Below, one piece after another: positions 55,001 through 64,000 of a stretch of DNA of 64,000 bases; position 1 is the stretch's first letter; each line of letters begins with the position of its first letter. Below the pieces are notes generated by a model, which saw only the letters and a list, made by a program, of their open reading frames with translations, ran no database searches and was not told the DNA's origin. This stretch comes from Dioszegia crocea. Lineage: Eukaryota; Basidiomycota; Tremellomycetes; Tremellales; Bulleribasidiaceae. Made by a program: the position numbers and the translations under genes. Location: positions 1,004,500 through 1,068,499 of the forward strand of contig BCKK01000003.1 of assembly GCA_001600615.1 (NCBI GenBank). The letters are read 5' to 3'.

Positions 55001-56411
55001 GATCGTGACAGCCGTCAACCTCCTTCTTCGCCTCATCCCTCTCCATAGCCAGGAATCTTGTTTTATTCCCCAGCTCCGGCACCTCGTTCTCCGATTTCTC
55101 CGCCCTCTCCTTTGCACTCTCCAAATCCTGCAAGATGCCTCTCTTGTCCGCGCGCAACTCCTCCAACGCGCGCGGGTCATTACCCCTCGCCAACGACAAC
55201 TCCCGATTCTCTTCATGCAGCCCCTCCAGCTGCTGATCCTTCTCCAGCGAAGCCTTTGCTGCCTCCGCCTTGGTATTCTCCATCCGCTGTTCCAATTCAG
55301 CTTTCGAAGCGGATAAGGTGATGATTGTTTGGCGAAGTGCAGGCGCATTATTTTCTTGCTCCTGGGCATCCGTCAAATTCTTGAGGCAAGCAGTGTACTC
55401 TTTGGTCAAGTTATCGTTCACACTACGCAAGCGCGCAAGTTCGACACCATCGCCTGACCCCTCGTCCTCCGCCTGTGTCCTCCCAGCCGCAAGGTCTTTT
55501 ACTCTTGCTTCGGCCTTGGCCGCCCGATCCTCCGCCGCCTCGATTTGGGTATTTGCCGCCTTCAACGACCGCTGAGCATCCTCGAGTTGAGATCGGGTTT
55601 GCTGTAGGTCCTGATCGCGGGCTGCTCGTTGTGCCGCGACCACGGCGACATGTGCAATGGGATTGATTTTAGGACGTTGCCGCAAACCGCCATCTTCGTG
55701 ATCTTTGTCGTCAAGGTTCGGGCCATAAAGCTGTTCGGCCTGAAGGGAATGCAGCTCCCCTCTCAGCTTCGAAAGCTCCTCCTTGTAGGCTGAGCGTCTG
55801 TCCTCGTAGCGCTGCTCCCGCCTTTTCTCCTCGGCCGTCTTTTCCGCCAAGTCTCGTTCAAGACTCGCGGTCTTCTTCTTCTCCTCTTTCAGACGCCGAA
55901 GCGCGTCTTTTGCGTCTTCTCTGGGGTCCTCCGTCTCCCTGTCTGATTCATCGCGCCTTCTCCGCTTGGACCTGTCATCCGTTCGATCCGCCTCTTCATT
56001 CCTCTGGCGATCGATCGTTTCGCGACTTCGATGACGATCACTCGACTCCGGGCTGGATCGCCTTCGTCTATGAGCAGGCGCAAGGGCCTGGCTGGAGAGC
56101 TCGCCGTCCTCTACAGTACGGGATGGACCGGCGACAGATGCAGCGACGTGATTGGCGTTGTGAAGGGAGGTGTCTGCCGCGGAGTTGGTCATGGGAGTGG
56201 GCAAGAGGATTGAAGAAGGCTCATCTCTGGGCCGACGTACGAGCGCCCGAGGCACGAAGCTTGGAGGAGGTCGAGAAGGGAGAGGGCGAGAAGGGAGACT
56301 GATGGGGCCTATATGGAGTGAAGGTTGTAGGATAGGTTGTAGGGGAGCGGAAGCCTGTGATGTGGGCTTTGCGGGGAGCGCATGGGCTACAGCTGCATTG
56401 TTCAGCTCCAT
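49070..56411 (-). CDS. Giant coiled-coil protein (2,396 aa), function unknown
   Basis: Four exons: 54389-56411, 49291-54339, 49144-49239 and 49070-49092. The two large frames belong to one gene: splicing the 49-nt intron joins ...MASSTWDG to FVMFPPTFSQLQ. Residues 1-180 are disordered, with RS/RD-type sequence (RRRRSSPESSDRHRSRET, RSKRRRRDESDRE). Almost all of about 180-2,360 is predicted coiled coil rich in Ala/Glu/Lys, with short breaks (one acidic, EEREEGEVTDAEEARP). The C-terminus is a small Pro/Gly/Ser segment. A 62-residue unit (SLAEKSAEDRKRSDGLDAD / HLAEKSAEDRKRADSLDAE) is duplicated in tandem. The layout recalls tethering, centrosomal or nuclear-basket proteins, but no family-specific motif is visible. 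Confidence 0.88.
51767..52115 (-). repeat. Tandem 186-bp (62-codon) internal repeat in the giant coiled-coil gene
   Basis: Two highly similar DNA blocks with a 186-bp period, about 51767-51929 and 51953-52115. They encode near-identical AET-TAK-EA and LAEKSAEDRKR segments. The similarity is visible at nucleotide level, so the duplication is fairly recent or homogenised. Confidence 0.8.
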
Positions 56412-57093
56412 AGGGGGGCGATTACCTAGAGCATCGCCCAGAACTCACGTGAAACTAGTACACCTGGCGCCGAGGTGTTTCTTGAGTGTGGGCGGTATCC
56501 CATCAGGGGAGACCCATCTAGATTTTCGCCTGATGGAGCGGGCATGATGTGGATTTGCAAACGCGAGCGGCCCTTGAAGCTTGGTGTACCGGAAAACAAT
56601 GGCGTTCGGCCCAGATACCGACGCCTGACTCAGTCATACTGGACCAGTATCGGTCTGTTATTGTGTTGTAGTCAGGGAGTATCGCGTGCAGCCGCAAAGC
56701 CGGACCAGCAGCGGCTGCTTTCAAATTTACGACATCAGGAAATCTCACGTAAGCAACTTATCGTGTACCAGTAGTCTGATCTTGGATGAACTTGGAGGGG
56801 CCTGGACATCTAGTCTGCATCTAAACGGCCCGTCAGCCTCTACTAGGCAGCGAGTCGGTGAAGACGAGAAAGGCTGTCTATTCTATGAATCATAGCCGCC
56901 TGGAGATTCCCTACCGCGAGCTGATGAAGCTGCACTGACCAGGATCCGGTCGGCATGCCATGCTTGTGCACCTGTACGACACATGCTTGCAAATGACTTA
57001 CAGCTACTATGCATGAAAGAAGTAGACTTATAATCTAAAGGGCTGGGAGGAGTACGCTAATAAGACGAAGAGGGAGTATGAAGTGCCAGCTGA
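56412..57093. promoter_or_regulatory. Upstream region of the giant coiled-coil gene, 682 bp
   Basis: Lies between two genes on the minus strand. No supported coding frame or RNA gene; presumably the promoter of the giant gene and 3' flank of the 232-aa gene. Confidence 0.35.
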
Positions 57094-57903
57094 TTATATC
57101 GAATGCCCTAATGTGCTCAAAATGCCTGAAATGTCAGTTGGACAAATCAAGCTTTCGCCACCCTCAGTGATTGTCGACTCACTTTGCTTCAACTGACAGT
57201 ACTTCAATTCACCTCCATTCTTTTCCTCCATTATAGCCACTATCCGAGCATGTAGTAAAGAGTTTTGAATCTTCATCACATCACGCTCGAGAAGGGCGCT
57301 CTTTGCCACTTCGGCCAAAAGCTTAGCTGACGCCAGCTCATCCGCCTGCTCCCTCATTTGCTCCTCTCGCATTCTCAGAGTCTCTTCCATTTCCGCCTTC
57401 GCCTTCTGCCACTCCTTCTCTCGGTGGATCAGCCGCAGATTGTGCTGCTTATATCGCTTCCTGTCCTCTTTGGCGTGACTTAGGTCGCTCCTGGATTGTT
57501 CTGATGGGGGAAAATGGGCATATGGGTTGGGTGTGGAGTGATGAAGCTGAGGATTTTGCGATGAAGAGGAGGATGAAGAGGAGGCGGATGTTGGAGGCCG
57601 ACACCACTCGTCGTTGAGAGTGGCAGGTGATGCTGGTCCGACGGGACCCGTCCAGGCTGGCCAGGAGGGTTGTTCGGGGGTGGAGCTTCTCGTTTCCGAT
57701 GGGGTACGGGGTGATGCTGAAAATCTCATGACAGCAGGCTGCGCAGGTGATCCTGTGGATGAGTCAGCATGTGTCGCGTGTCCAAGCATTTAGAAGATAG
57801 ACTTACGCCGGATAGGCTGAAGCTTCAAATTTCGGTTTGATTTGGCTTTGCGGTCGCTCGAGCAGCTCTTTGAGCAGCTTTCGGTGTGATTTTCGGTCCT
57901 CAT
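57094..57903 (-). CDS. Small coiled-coil protein of unknown function (232 aa)
   Basis: Exons are 57807-57903, 57183-57752 and 57094-57125. A Ser/Pro-rich N-terminal half (about residues 35-115) is followed by a charged single coiled coil (KYKQ-type start RKRYKQHNLRLIHREKEWQK, EETLRMREEQMREQADELAS, SALLERDVMKIQNSLLHARI). The last intron is 57 nt, a multiple of three, with no stop if retained, so a 19-residue-longer isoform is possible. No family recognised. It lies next to the giant coiled-coil gene on the same strand. Confidence 0.65.
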
Positions 57904-58255
57904 CGGATTTATATAGCTGCTTGTTGAGTTGTAGTAGAGTGCGGTAAGTATGTAGTGCGGATAAGAGGAGAAGAGGGTGGGGATCAAAAACTTCGCCCTG
58001 TCATAAGTAGTCGAATCTTTGATCAACCTGTTGAGTCCCCTTGGCCGCCTTTTGTTCCGGTAGCATCGGACAATCATGAAACACCTACCCCTTGAAAAGA
58101 ACAAAAAGATGAAACAGTACCTTCGTTTCGGAACGCGTTCAAGTCCGTGCGTAGGTCGTCCCCCTTTCGCCCCTGCGAAGCCTCTCACAGCGGGTCAAGC
58201 CTAGTAGCACAGGGCAGTACGCACATCTAAGTCCGTGATACATACCTTGCACCAT
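57904..58255. other. Intergenic, 352 bp
   Basis: Promoter of the 232-aa gene and 3' flank of the RNase T2-like gene. No gene recognised. Confidence 0.35.
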
Positions 58256-59588
58256 TTACAACTCATCTCGAGAGAATTGCACGGCCAAACTATCGTCCTT
58301 GCTCTCCCTCTTCTCATCTTTGCCCTTGAAGAACCGTAACTGGAGTGGATTCTTCGCGCCTGCATCTGACTTCTCAGGAGAGGGTGGGTTGTATACCCTC
58401 GATTCGTCGTGCGGCTTCGTGATGGCTCGGGGTTGGGGTCGGAAGATTGGATCCCACTTTTCACTCGGTTTAGGGGCAGGAGCATGGACGGATGACGGAT
58501 ATCTAATGTAGTGTCAGCCAAATGCTTTGGCAAGGACTGAATCGAGGCTCACTTTATGCCCTCTGCAGGGCAGTTTGATTCCTTCATAGAGGACGTAAGG
58601 TCGGCGTATGGCAGGAACTCGCCGCTCTGGAATTTCCCTTTGACGATGAGGGGCCATGATATGGTAGTTATCGATCCGTCTTTGCAAGATACCTGCATTC
58701 CGTTAGAATACAGACCATCGTCTTTGCATGTAGATGAAAGACTTACGATGGGATGACTTTCATTGAAGCCTATGGCATCTTGGATCTCGGACAACGAGTA
58801 GGTAGTATCGGAAGAAGGAATGATCTGCAGCTGTAAGCTTCGAGCTCGGTCCGCGCTACGCCATCCGCGAGCTTCAACTTACATCGGCATCTGCCAGTAG
58901 TTTCGAGATAGCGTGGCTGGTCTGGAGGTCATGTAAGACGCGGAAAAAGAGCGGAACCTGTCGTCATCAGCATCTGGAGCGAGGAGATGAGATTGCGGAA
59001 GCGAAACTCACCCCAGCCCGCTGCTCGCTCTCCATGCACCTAGGACTGAGTGTGCTGATGTATCGTCCGGATATGCTCCACTAGAGGTGTCAGCTCTGAG
59101 TGTGACTTGATAGCATGGATGACATACAGCTCTTTCCCACAACTCCTCAACACCCTCGCCAGCCTCAGACTGTGCCCACTCCTGCTCCGCCTCAGCAAAC
59201 CCCTTTTCTCCTTGGAAGAGCTGTGATTTCAAGCAAAAGGACGCAATTTCCTCTTGAGAATAAGAAGGTGATGAGGCGTTGGCAGCTTGGGGCTTTTGGG
59301 TATCACAGCTAAAATGTCAGCCATTGCCGGGATTCCCAGGTCAAGTGTCACGCACTCCAATAGATCCAGTCCGTCTATCCCCCAATTTCCCATCTCATCG
59401 GCTTCATCGAGCTGCAATCTTTGGCGAAAGATGAAAAGACCGCCTGGTGATGGCGTGCAGCAGGGGTCGATTCGACGATGCTCCGAGTTTGTGGAACAAG
59501 AAGAAACGATTGGGCATTTCAGGGGTGATGCCGATGCTGTGAGGAAAAGGCGGGCTAGCACGATGGCCAGCACGGTCGAGCTTCGCAT
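58256..59588 (-). CDS. RNase T2-like protein lacking catalytic His residues, with C-terminal RDEL
   Basis: Secretory-pathway protein with the RNase T2 fold but an apparently dead active site. Seven exons: 59356-59588, 59128-59308, 59012-59080, 58883-58957, 58747-58830, 58553-58692 and 58256-58502, giving 342 aa. Signal peptide MRSSTVLAIVLARLFLTASA, then KCPIVSSC and DPCCTPSPGGLFIFRQRL as in T2 enzymes. The CAS I position reads NWGIDGLDLLDC instead of xWTIHGLWPDxC (His to Asp). CAS II reads ELWERAWSISGRYISTL instead of FWEHEWxKHGTCxSTL (both His and the Glu lost). Downstream conservation continues (ADILPSSDTTYSLSEIQDAI, then VSCKDG). The C-terminus is VQFSRDEL, an ER-retrieval type signal. The frame is fully intact across six introns. 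It diverges from the TIP gene (206 bp). Confidence 0.82.
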
Positions 59589-59794
59589 GCTGTACGGTTT
59601 TGTCAAAAGCCACTGAGTCTAATGATTTCTTGCTGTATACTCCGTATGTAGTGCGGTTGCAGCTGAGGGGGGCGAATGAGGGCGAATGGCGGAATGAATG
59701 CAGGATTCATTTGGCGAGTTAAACGAGGTCAACAGAAGAGGTGCTCGCTCGCGACTATATCTTGCCTTCGCCCTTGCATCTCGATGACACTCGA
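59589..59794. promoter_or_regulatory. Divergent promoter, RNase T2-like / TIP-like
   Basis: A 206-bp shared promoter between two genes whose products both enter the secretory pathway. No specific element identified. Confidence 0.35.
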
Positions 59795-62434
59795 ATGATC
59801 ATATCATCGACACGTTCAGCGCACCTCGCGCTACTGCTACTGCCATATGTGTCGGCAGTATGGCCATTTCAGCAGAAACAATTCACGCCAGAGGCGTTAA
59901 TCGACGCTGGACCACTTGGACTGGACGGGGTAGATGGAAGAGTGGTAGCTGTCGGGGATTGGAACGGAGACAAGCAGTACGTCTGTGCGACTAGGTCAAC
60001 CATGGAGTCCCTGAACGCTGAACAGGCAGCACTGATCTCTTTGTCGTTTCGTCCGACTCGAAATTGCTACAGGTGTACACCTGGAACCGAGGTATGCCTA
60101 CTCCTAGGCTCCTGCCTCACCAGTCAGCCTGATTGCCTTAGATCTCTTCCGTTACTTTCCTGCCGCCGAACATAGAGCCGCGTCCCACATAGTAAATGTC
60201 ATTCCCGGAGACTTCAACCAGGATGGCCGGCTGGATGTATTGCTCATGTACGGCGGAGAGAAGAATGGGTGGTGGGGAGGAGAGGCGGATACATTGGGGA
60301 TGGAGGTGCTGCTTGGGGAAGAGGGCGGAGACTTTGGTGCGTCGTCTCCTACTTCCTTTTCGCACTCTGACTGATCTACCTAGGGGAGAAGTGGCAGGTA
60401 CCTGCATCTTCAGCCCAGCAGCCGTTAGTATTTGACGCCAATGGATCATTGAGGCCATCGCTCCTCGGACACGCTCACCCAGATGGCGCCAGCAAGTCGA
60501 CAGGATGGAAAGCATGGCTGAATGATGGGGCAGGCCTGCAATTGTGAGCATGCTCGATGACCAGGATGACAACTGACAGATAGATCAACTCCACCGTTTG
60601 AGCATCCTGAGCAGGCCTGTGTGTTGGCCAACCCGCACTCCAGCGCATTCATCGACATCGATGGCGATTGCGTGCCTGACCTCGTCCTCCATTGCTCAAA
60701 GCCCAAATCTGGGAGACATATGATTCAAATATGGCTGAATAAGGGGTCGAAGGGGTATCAACTCTCCAACTCGTATGACCTACCAAAAGGCGCTGGACCG
60801 CTCAGCTTTGCCGATATGAGTGAGTATTTTAGCTTCAAAACTCTTTCGGTAAGCTAATCTTCTAGATCGAGATGGGACGATCGACATCATCTTCCCTGTG
60901 TGCTCTAAAGTTTCGTCAAGCGGGCAAGGGTCCGATTGTATCATCAATATCGCCTACAACCGACAAATACCAGTCTGTTCGTCGGAAGGGTCAGACATGA
61001 ACAAAGACGGGAGTCTTAGATGTCGAGGATGGGGAGAGCTGTGTAGCTCAGATCCAAATTATTCTCTGAAATTCGATGGTGGTTCCTCTCCAGTAAGTTC
61101 CGGTATCAGACCTTGTTACAAGATTCGCTGACACGACCAGGAACTCTACTCTACAGCTCTATCAAGCATCTTCGGCCGAGAAGTTTCGCTTCTGCTTCAT
61201 CCACCATCTCAACCTCACCTCCCCTTGCCTCTGCGTGCAGGCGATTATAATGTCGACGGATACCCCGATCTTCTCATTACTGTCGTTGATCCTACAGCGA
61301 AAGCCTCCAGTGGCGTATTTGGGTCGAAAGAGGGCAGCCAAGCCCATATACTTCGAAATGTACCCTGCGCGCGAGGTCTGCCTGGTTGCGACGATGGGAA
61401 CCAAGAGCGAACATTTGTCGTTGGTGAAGGTAAAGGATGGGAGGCACTGGATGATGTTTGGGACGTTACAGGAGCTAGTTGGATTGACGTGGATGATGAA
61501 GTGAGTCTTGCGATGATTTTAGTCCGGCCCCCTTTCACTCAACTCGGACTGACATTTAGGGCTCTCTTGATATCCTCGTTCAACGATCAGGCAGCCAAGG
61601 AGCAGGTACAGTCACCTTTGTCCAGAATAACTTCTACAATGACGCGTTCTTCCTCAAGGCTCAAGGTGAGCTATGGTAATATCAGAGCGCTAGCAGTGCT
61701 AATATCCAGTACTCAATGGAGCTTGTGATGGGGATTGCGTCCCTTCAAGCGGTGGGGCAAAATACAGCGTGAGCCCCCTTTGCTTGATCCCGGATTCCGA
61801 CTTACGCGCAGCCTACTGGTGCCAGCTACTCTGGGGCAACTTACAAACTCACCGTGCTCGACACCCTAGGAAGGCGACGGGCACAGGCAGGTGAGTTTGA
61901 CATCCATCCATAATCGCTGGACGCAAGCTCATTCAACCAGTCGGTCAGCTCCCTCAGTCTACATATCAAACTCTAGACCTGCCCTACGCCTATATCGGTC
62001 TAGGGCGAACCAATAATTACATCGAGGTGAGTCTACAAACCGCCCGCAAGCTGACTTGTAGCGCCTTACAGTCGGTGCGTCTCTATCTATCAACAACATC
62101 ACAGATCTCGACTCAATTATCCCCAATTCGCACCTCATCATCAATCCTCCTCATCCCGTATCCAAACCAGATACAGGCCCCGTCCAGAATCGGCCGTTGG
62201 AATGGAGGACCGAGCTGTATCTCCACCCTGGCGATTGGGTACCCTATGTCGCTGCTGCTGTTCTGGGAACTGTGATTATTCTGGCAGGGGTAGTGATGGG
62301 TCTGAATGAGCGGGAAAAGGTGAGTTATCAAAGCAGGTGAAAGAGAGTCGAGGACTGGAAGCTGACACACCCAGAAAGAAGATGAAATGGAGAGAAGAAG
62401 AGCTTTGCACGCTATCAACTTCCAAGCTTTGTAA
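59795..62434 (+). CDS. FG-GAP/TIP-type (ITFG1-like) membrane glycoprotein
   Basis: Type I membrane protein of the T-cell immunomodulatory protein (TIP/ITFG1) family with an FG-GAP beta-propeller. Thirteen exons: 59795-59976, 60030-60091, 60142-60336, 60384-60543, 60584-60819, 60866-61092, 61141-61500, 61560-61665, 61710-61768, 61812-61890, 61941-62026, 62062-62319 and 62375-62434, giving 689 aa. Signal peptide about residues 1-22. Calcium-binding-type FG-GAP repeats: VAVGDWNGDKHTDLFVVSSD, VIPGDFNQDGRLDVLLMYGG, FIDIDGDCVPDLVLHCS, ADMNRDGTIDIIFPVC, GDYNVDGYPDLLITVV. A C-terminal domain (NSHLIINPPHP, ELYLHPGDWVPYVAAAVLG) leads into a TM and a short tail. Function in fungi unclear; relatives act in secretion or at the cell surface. 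Confidence 0.87.
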
Positions 62435-62650
62435 CACAGTAGATGCATTGTCTGGTTCGGCGGGGCTGCTAGTGGCTGGCCAAGTGCTTAAATGTCCTGG
62501 CCTGACGGGGATGCATTGTCATGCTCGATGATGTTGCAGAGTGCAAGCTTCGGGTAAATTTCCGGCTTTGAATTGGGTCCGAATTCGACTTCAACCCATC
62601 GCTCATTCCACTATCCTGCGCCTCCAGGCTTCAACCCCAATCTCAGCGTG

Positions 62651-64000
62651 ATGATGAATATCGACGACGAAGAGGAGGGCCAGCATGCCGTGGCCGAACT
62701 TCAAGTGGAAATAGGCAGTACATGGGATGTACGCTACTGTTCTTCCTCCCTCCCCTTCAGCGATATCTGGTTCGAGAGTCAGTGCCAAAGTCTGATGCTG
62801 AAGACATTTAGGTTGTTGGCCCTTTCCCAAGGTGAGAAAAGAGTCCCGTAACTCCTCGCAAGGAGCTGAAGGCTATAGTGGAATGCGAGAACACCCCTTC
62901 ATCGCTTCTCCAATTCACGCCTTTCCGCCCAGAACATTCGTCGACGACCCAGACGTGGATTTCGCCCGACGTCCATATGCTCCAACTGAGACATGGCCGA
63001 GTGAATTGGCTGAGGGCGGGAGGGTAGGATGGAGCAAGTTTAAGGCGGACAAGAATGGATGGTTGGAGGTGTTCTATCCTGATATCCGGTATGTCTCCTC
63101 ACCTCTGGCCGAGGGAAGTCACGAGCTTATCAGGGCAGATGGGACCAGCTTCGTTCAGATCGTGGATGGGCTTCACTCCAGTACCAAGTACTTCTACGCA
63201 CGACCATCACTATCCCTCTACAAGCAGACCACGCCGAGACACCCGTCCTTATCGATGTTATCCAGGGCACAGAATATGCGTTCATCCCTATCCATCGCCC
63301 GCCTCAAATCCCTACCAAATGGTTCAACGGCGATGTGTACGACTTTGCCTCCTCTAGAACAGGACAGGCATACTCTACGGGTCAGACATCCAATCTGGCA
63401 CGCACTGTATGCCTACCGCCTGGCCAGTACACCATGATTTTGCGAGCGCACTACGAAACTCGGCTGTTCGGTGATCCCAAATCCGCGCCTAAACCAGCGC
63501 GGGGACCTGTCATTCGGATGAAGGTGCAAGCTGTCACGGGCGGAAGGGTGGCAGAGGCTGTGCAGGGTCTGAGAGTCGTGCCGGATGTGATGGATGGGTG
63601 GTTTATGGGGGATTGGATATCAGTGGGGTTGCGCGCTGGGATGGAGGATGTGAAGGTGAAGTCTGTCTCTATTCAAGGGAGGGCAGGGGTGCGCTTAGGA
63701 CTGTCGGGGGGCCCTATTTTGGTCCGAGCGGGCCAGACTCGATCCATCGCCTTGCGAGTCATCCAGGACGAGCCTATGGACCAAGCTATCCAAAAGCTCG
63801 AAATCAGCCTCTCAATCACCGAAGGAGCTCAGCTGCAACAACAGCAGGAACTGCACTGGCAGGTACAGCTTCAACAGCGCTACTCCAATACACCTTCGGG
63901 TCCATGTACGATAACTTTCGCTTCGCCCAGCGTACCGAAGTATGGGTCACCGGCGTCCATTTCTTACGCTACACTCATACTACCCATATCGTTACAGGAT
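62651..64000 (+). CDS. Peptidase S9-like alpha/beta hydrolase, N-terminal part, cut by right edge
   Basis: N-terminal beta-rich half of a fungal family annotated as prolyl-oligopeptidase-like alpha/beta hydrolases. Exons are 62651-62728, 62812-62831, 62879-63088 and 63139 to beyond 64000. Family landmarks: WDVVGPFPSGMREHPF, SELAEGGRVGW, RWDQLRSDRGWAS, QYTMILRAHYETRLFGD and, at the end, KYGSPASISYATLILP, just before the expected hydrolase core (nucleophile elbow not yet reached). The first ATG leaves no signal peptide; relatives usually have one, so an upstream 5' exon may exist. Catalytic residues cannot be judged from this window. Confidence 0.72.

Noticed and set aside
49338..56302. Many plus-strand frames opposite the giant coiled-coil gene
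   Set aside because: They are antisense shadows created by its GAG/AAG/GCG-rich codons; Ser/Arg/Leu-rich, with no splice logic or family match.
49283..56411. Two separate giant coiled-coil genes (frames 49283-54328 and 54153-56411)
   Set aside because: A 49-nt intron with GTATGT donor, CTGAC branch and CAG acceptor (54340-54388) joins them in frame; the overlap is read-through into the intron on one side and upstream frame on the other.
1..64000. CRISPR arrays, tRNA or rRNA genes, transposase or LTR elements
   Set aside because: I looked for regular spaced repeats, tRNA A/B boxes, rRNA stretches and transposon protein motifs and found none I could support.

Overview
The window looks like ordinary nuclear chromosome from a basidiomycete yeast, most likely a tremellomycete (Cryptococcus/Kwoniella/Trichosporon-type). 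The evidence is dense genes on both strands, many introns of about 40-60 nt with GTRNGT donors, CTGAC/CTAAC-type branch points and mostly YAG acceptors, roughly 50-57% GC, and gene families such as the Dam1/DASH subunit Dad2, Erf2 and Gid9. I rebuilt the exons by hand from splice signals and frame continuity. The reading frame closes without leftover bases in every gene that is complete in the window.

Layout, left to right: ARPC5 (-, cut by the left edge); WBP11-like splicing factor (+); two tandem UCHL3/Yuh1-type ubiquitin hydrolases (+,+); GID9/FYV10 (-); a 2.6 kb gene-free leader with a 21-G tract; a Pcl-type cyclin (+); a 1.75 kb gene-free stretch; VPS29 (-); a Caj1/Djp1-type J-protein (+); two small related single-pass membrane proteins (-,-); DAD2 (-); RAD2/XPG (+); complex I subunit NDUFB8 (-); TFIIIB subunit BDP1 (+); an orphan 243-aa protein (-); a 615-aa coiled-coil protein (-); a Vps70/glutamate-carboxypeptidase II-like M28 protein (+); ERF2 palmitoyltransferase (-); TRAP-alpha (+); MAM33 (+); a Ser-rich orphan (+); a HAD phosphatase (-); a DUF3844 membrane protein (+); dihydroxyacetone kinase (+); a 2,396-aa coiled-coil protein (-); a 232-aa coiled-coil protein (-); an RNase T2-like protein (-); a TIP/ITFG1-type FG-GAP protein (+); and the start of a peptidase S9-like alpha/beta hydrolase (+, cut by the right edge).

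The genes do not form a pathway cluster. They are housekeeping functions (actin nucleation, splicing, ubiquitin removal, GID E3 ligase, cell cycle, retromer, kinetochore, DNA repair, Pol III transcription, respiration, secretory pathway), often in divergent pairs sharing 200-300 bp promoters (VPS29/J-protein, DAD2/RAD2, NDUFB8/BDP1, ERF2/TRAP-alpha, HAD/DUF3844, RNase T2-like/TIP). I saw no transposon, tRNA, rRNA or CRISPR array.

The most unusual items are (1) an RNase T2 homologue that keeps a signal peptide but has lost all catalytic histidines and ends in RDEL, an apparent ER-retained pseudoenzyme; (2) a tandem UCH pair in which the second copy has the catalytic Asp changed to Ser; (3) a 2.4 kaa coiled-coil protein with recent internal 62-residue repeats; and (4) an M28 protein with two His-rich inserts.
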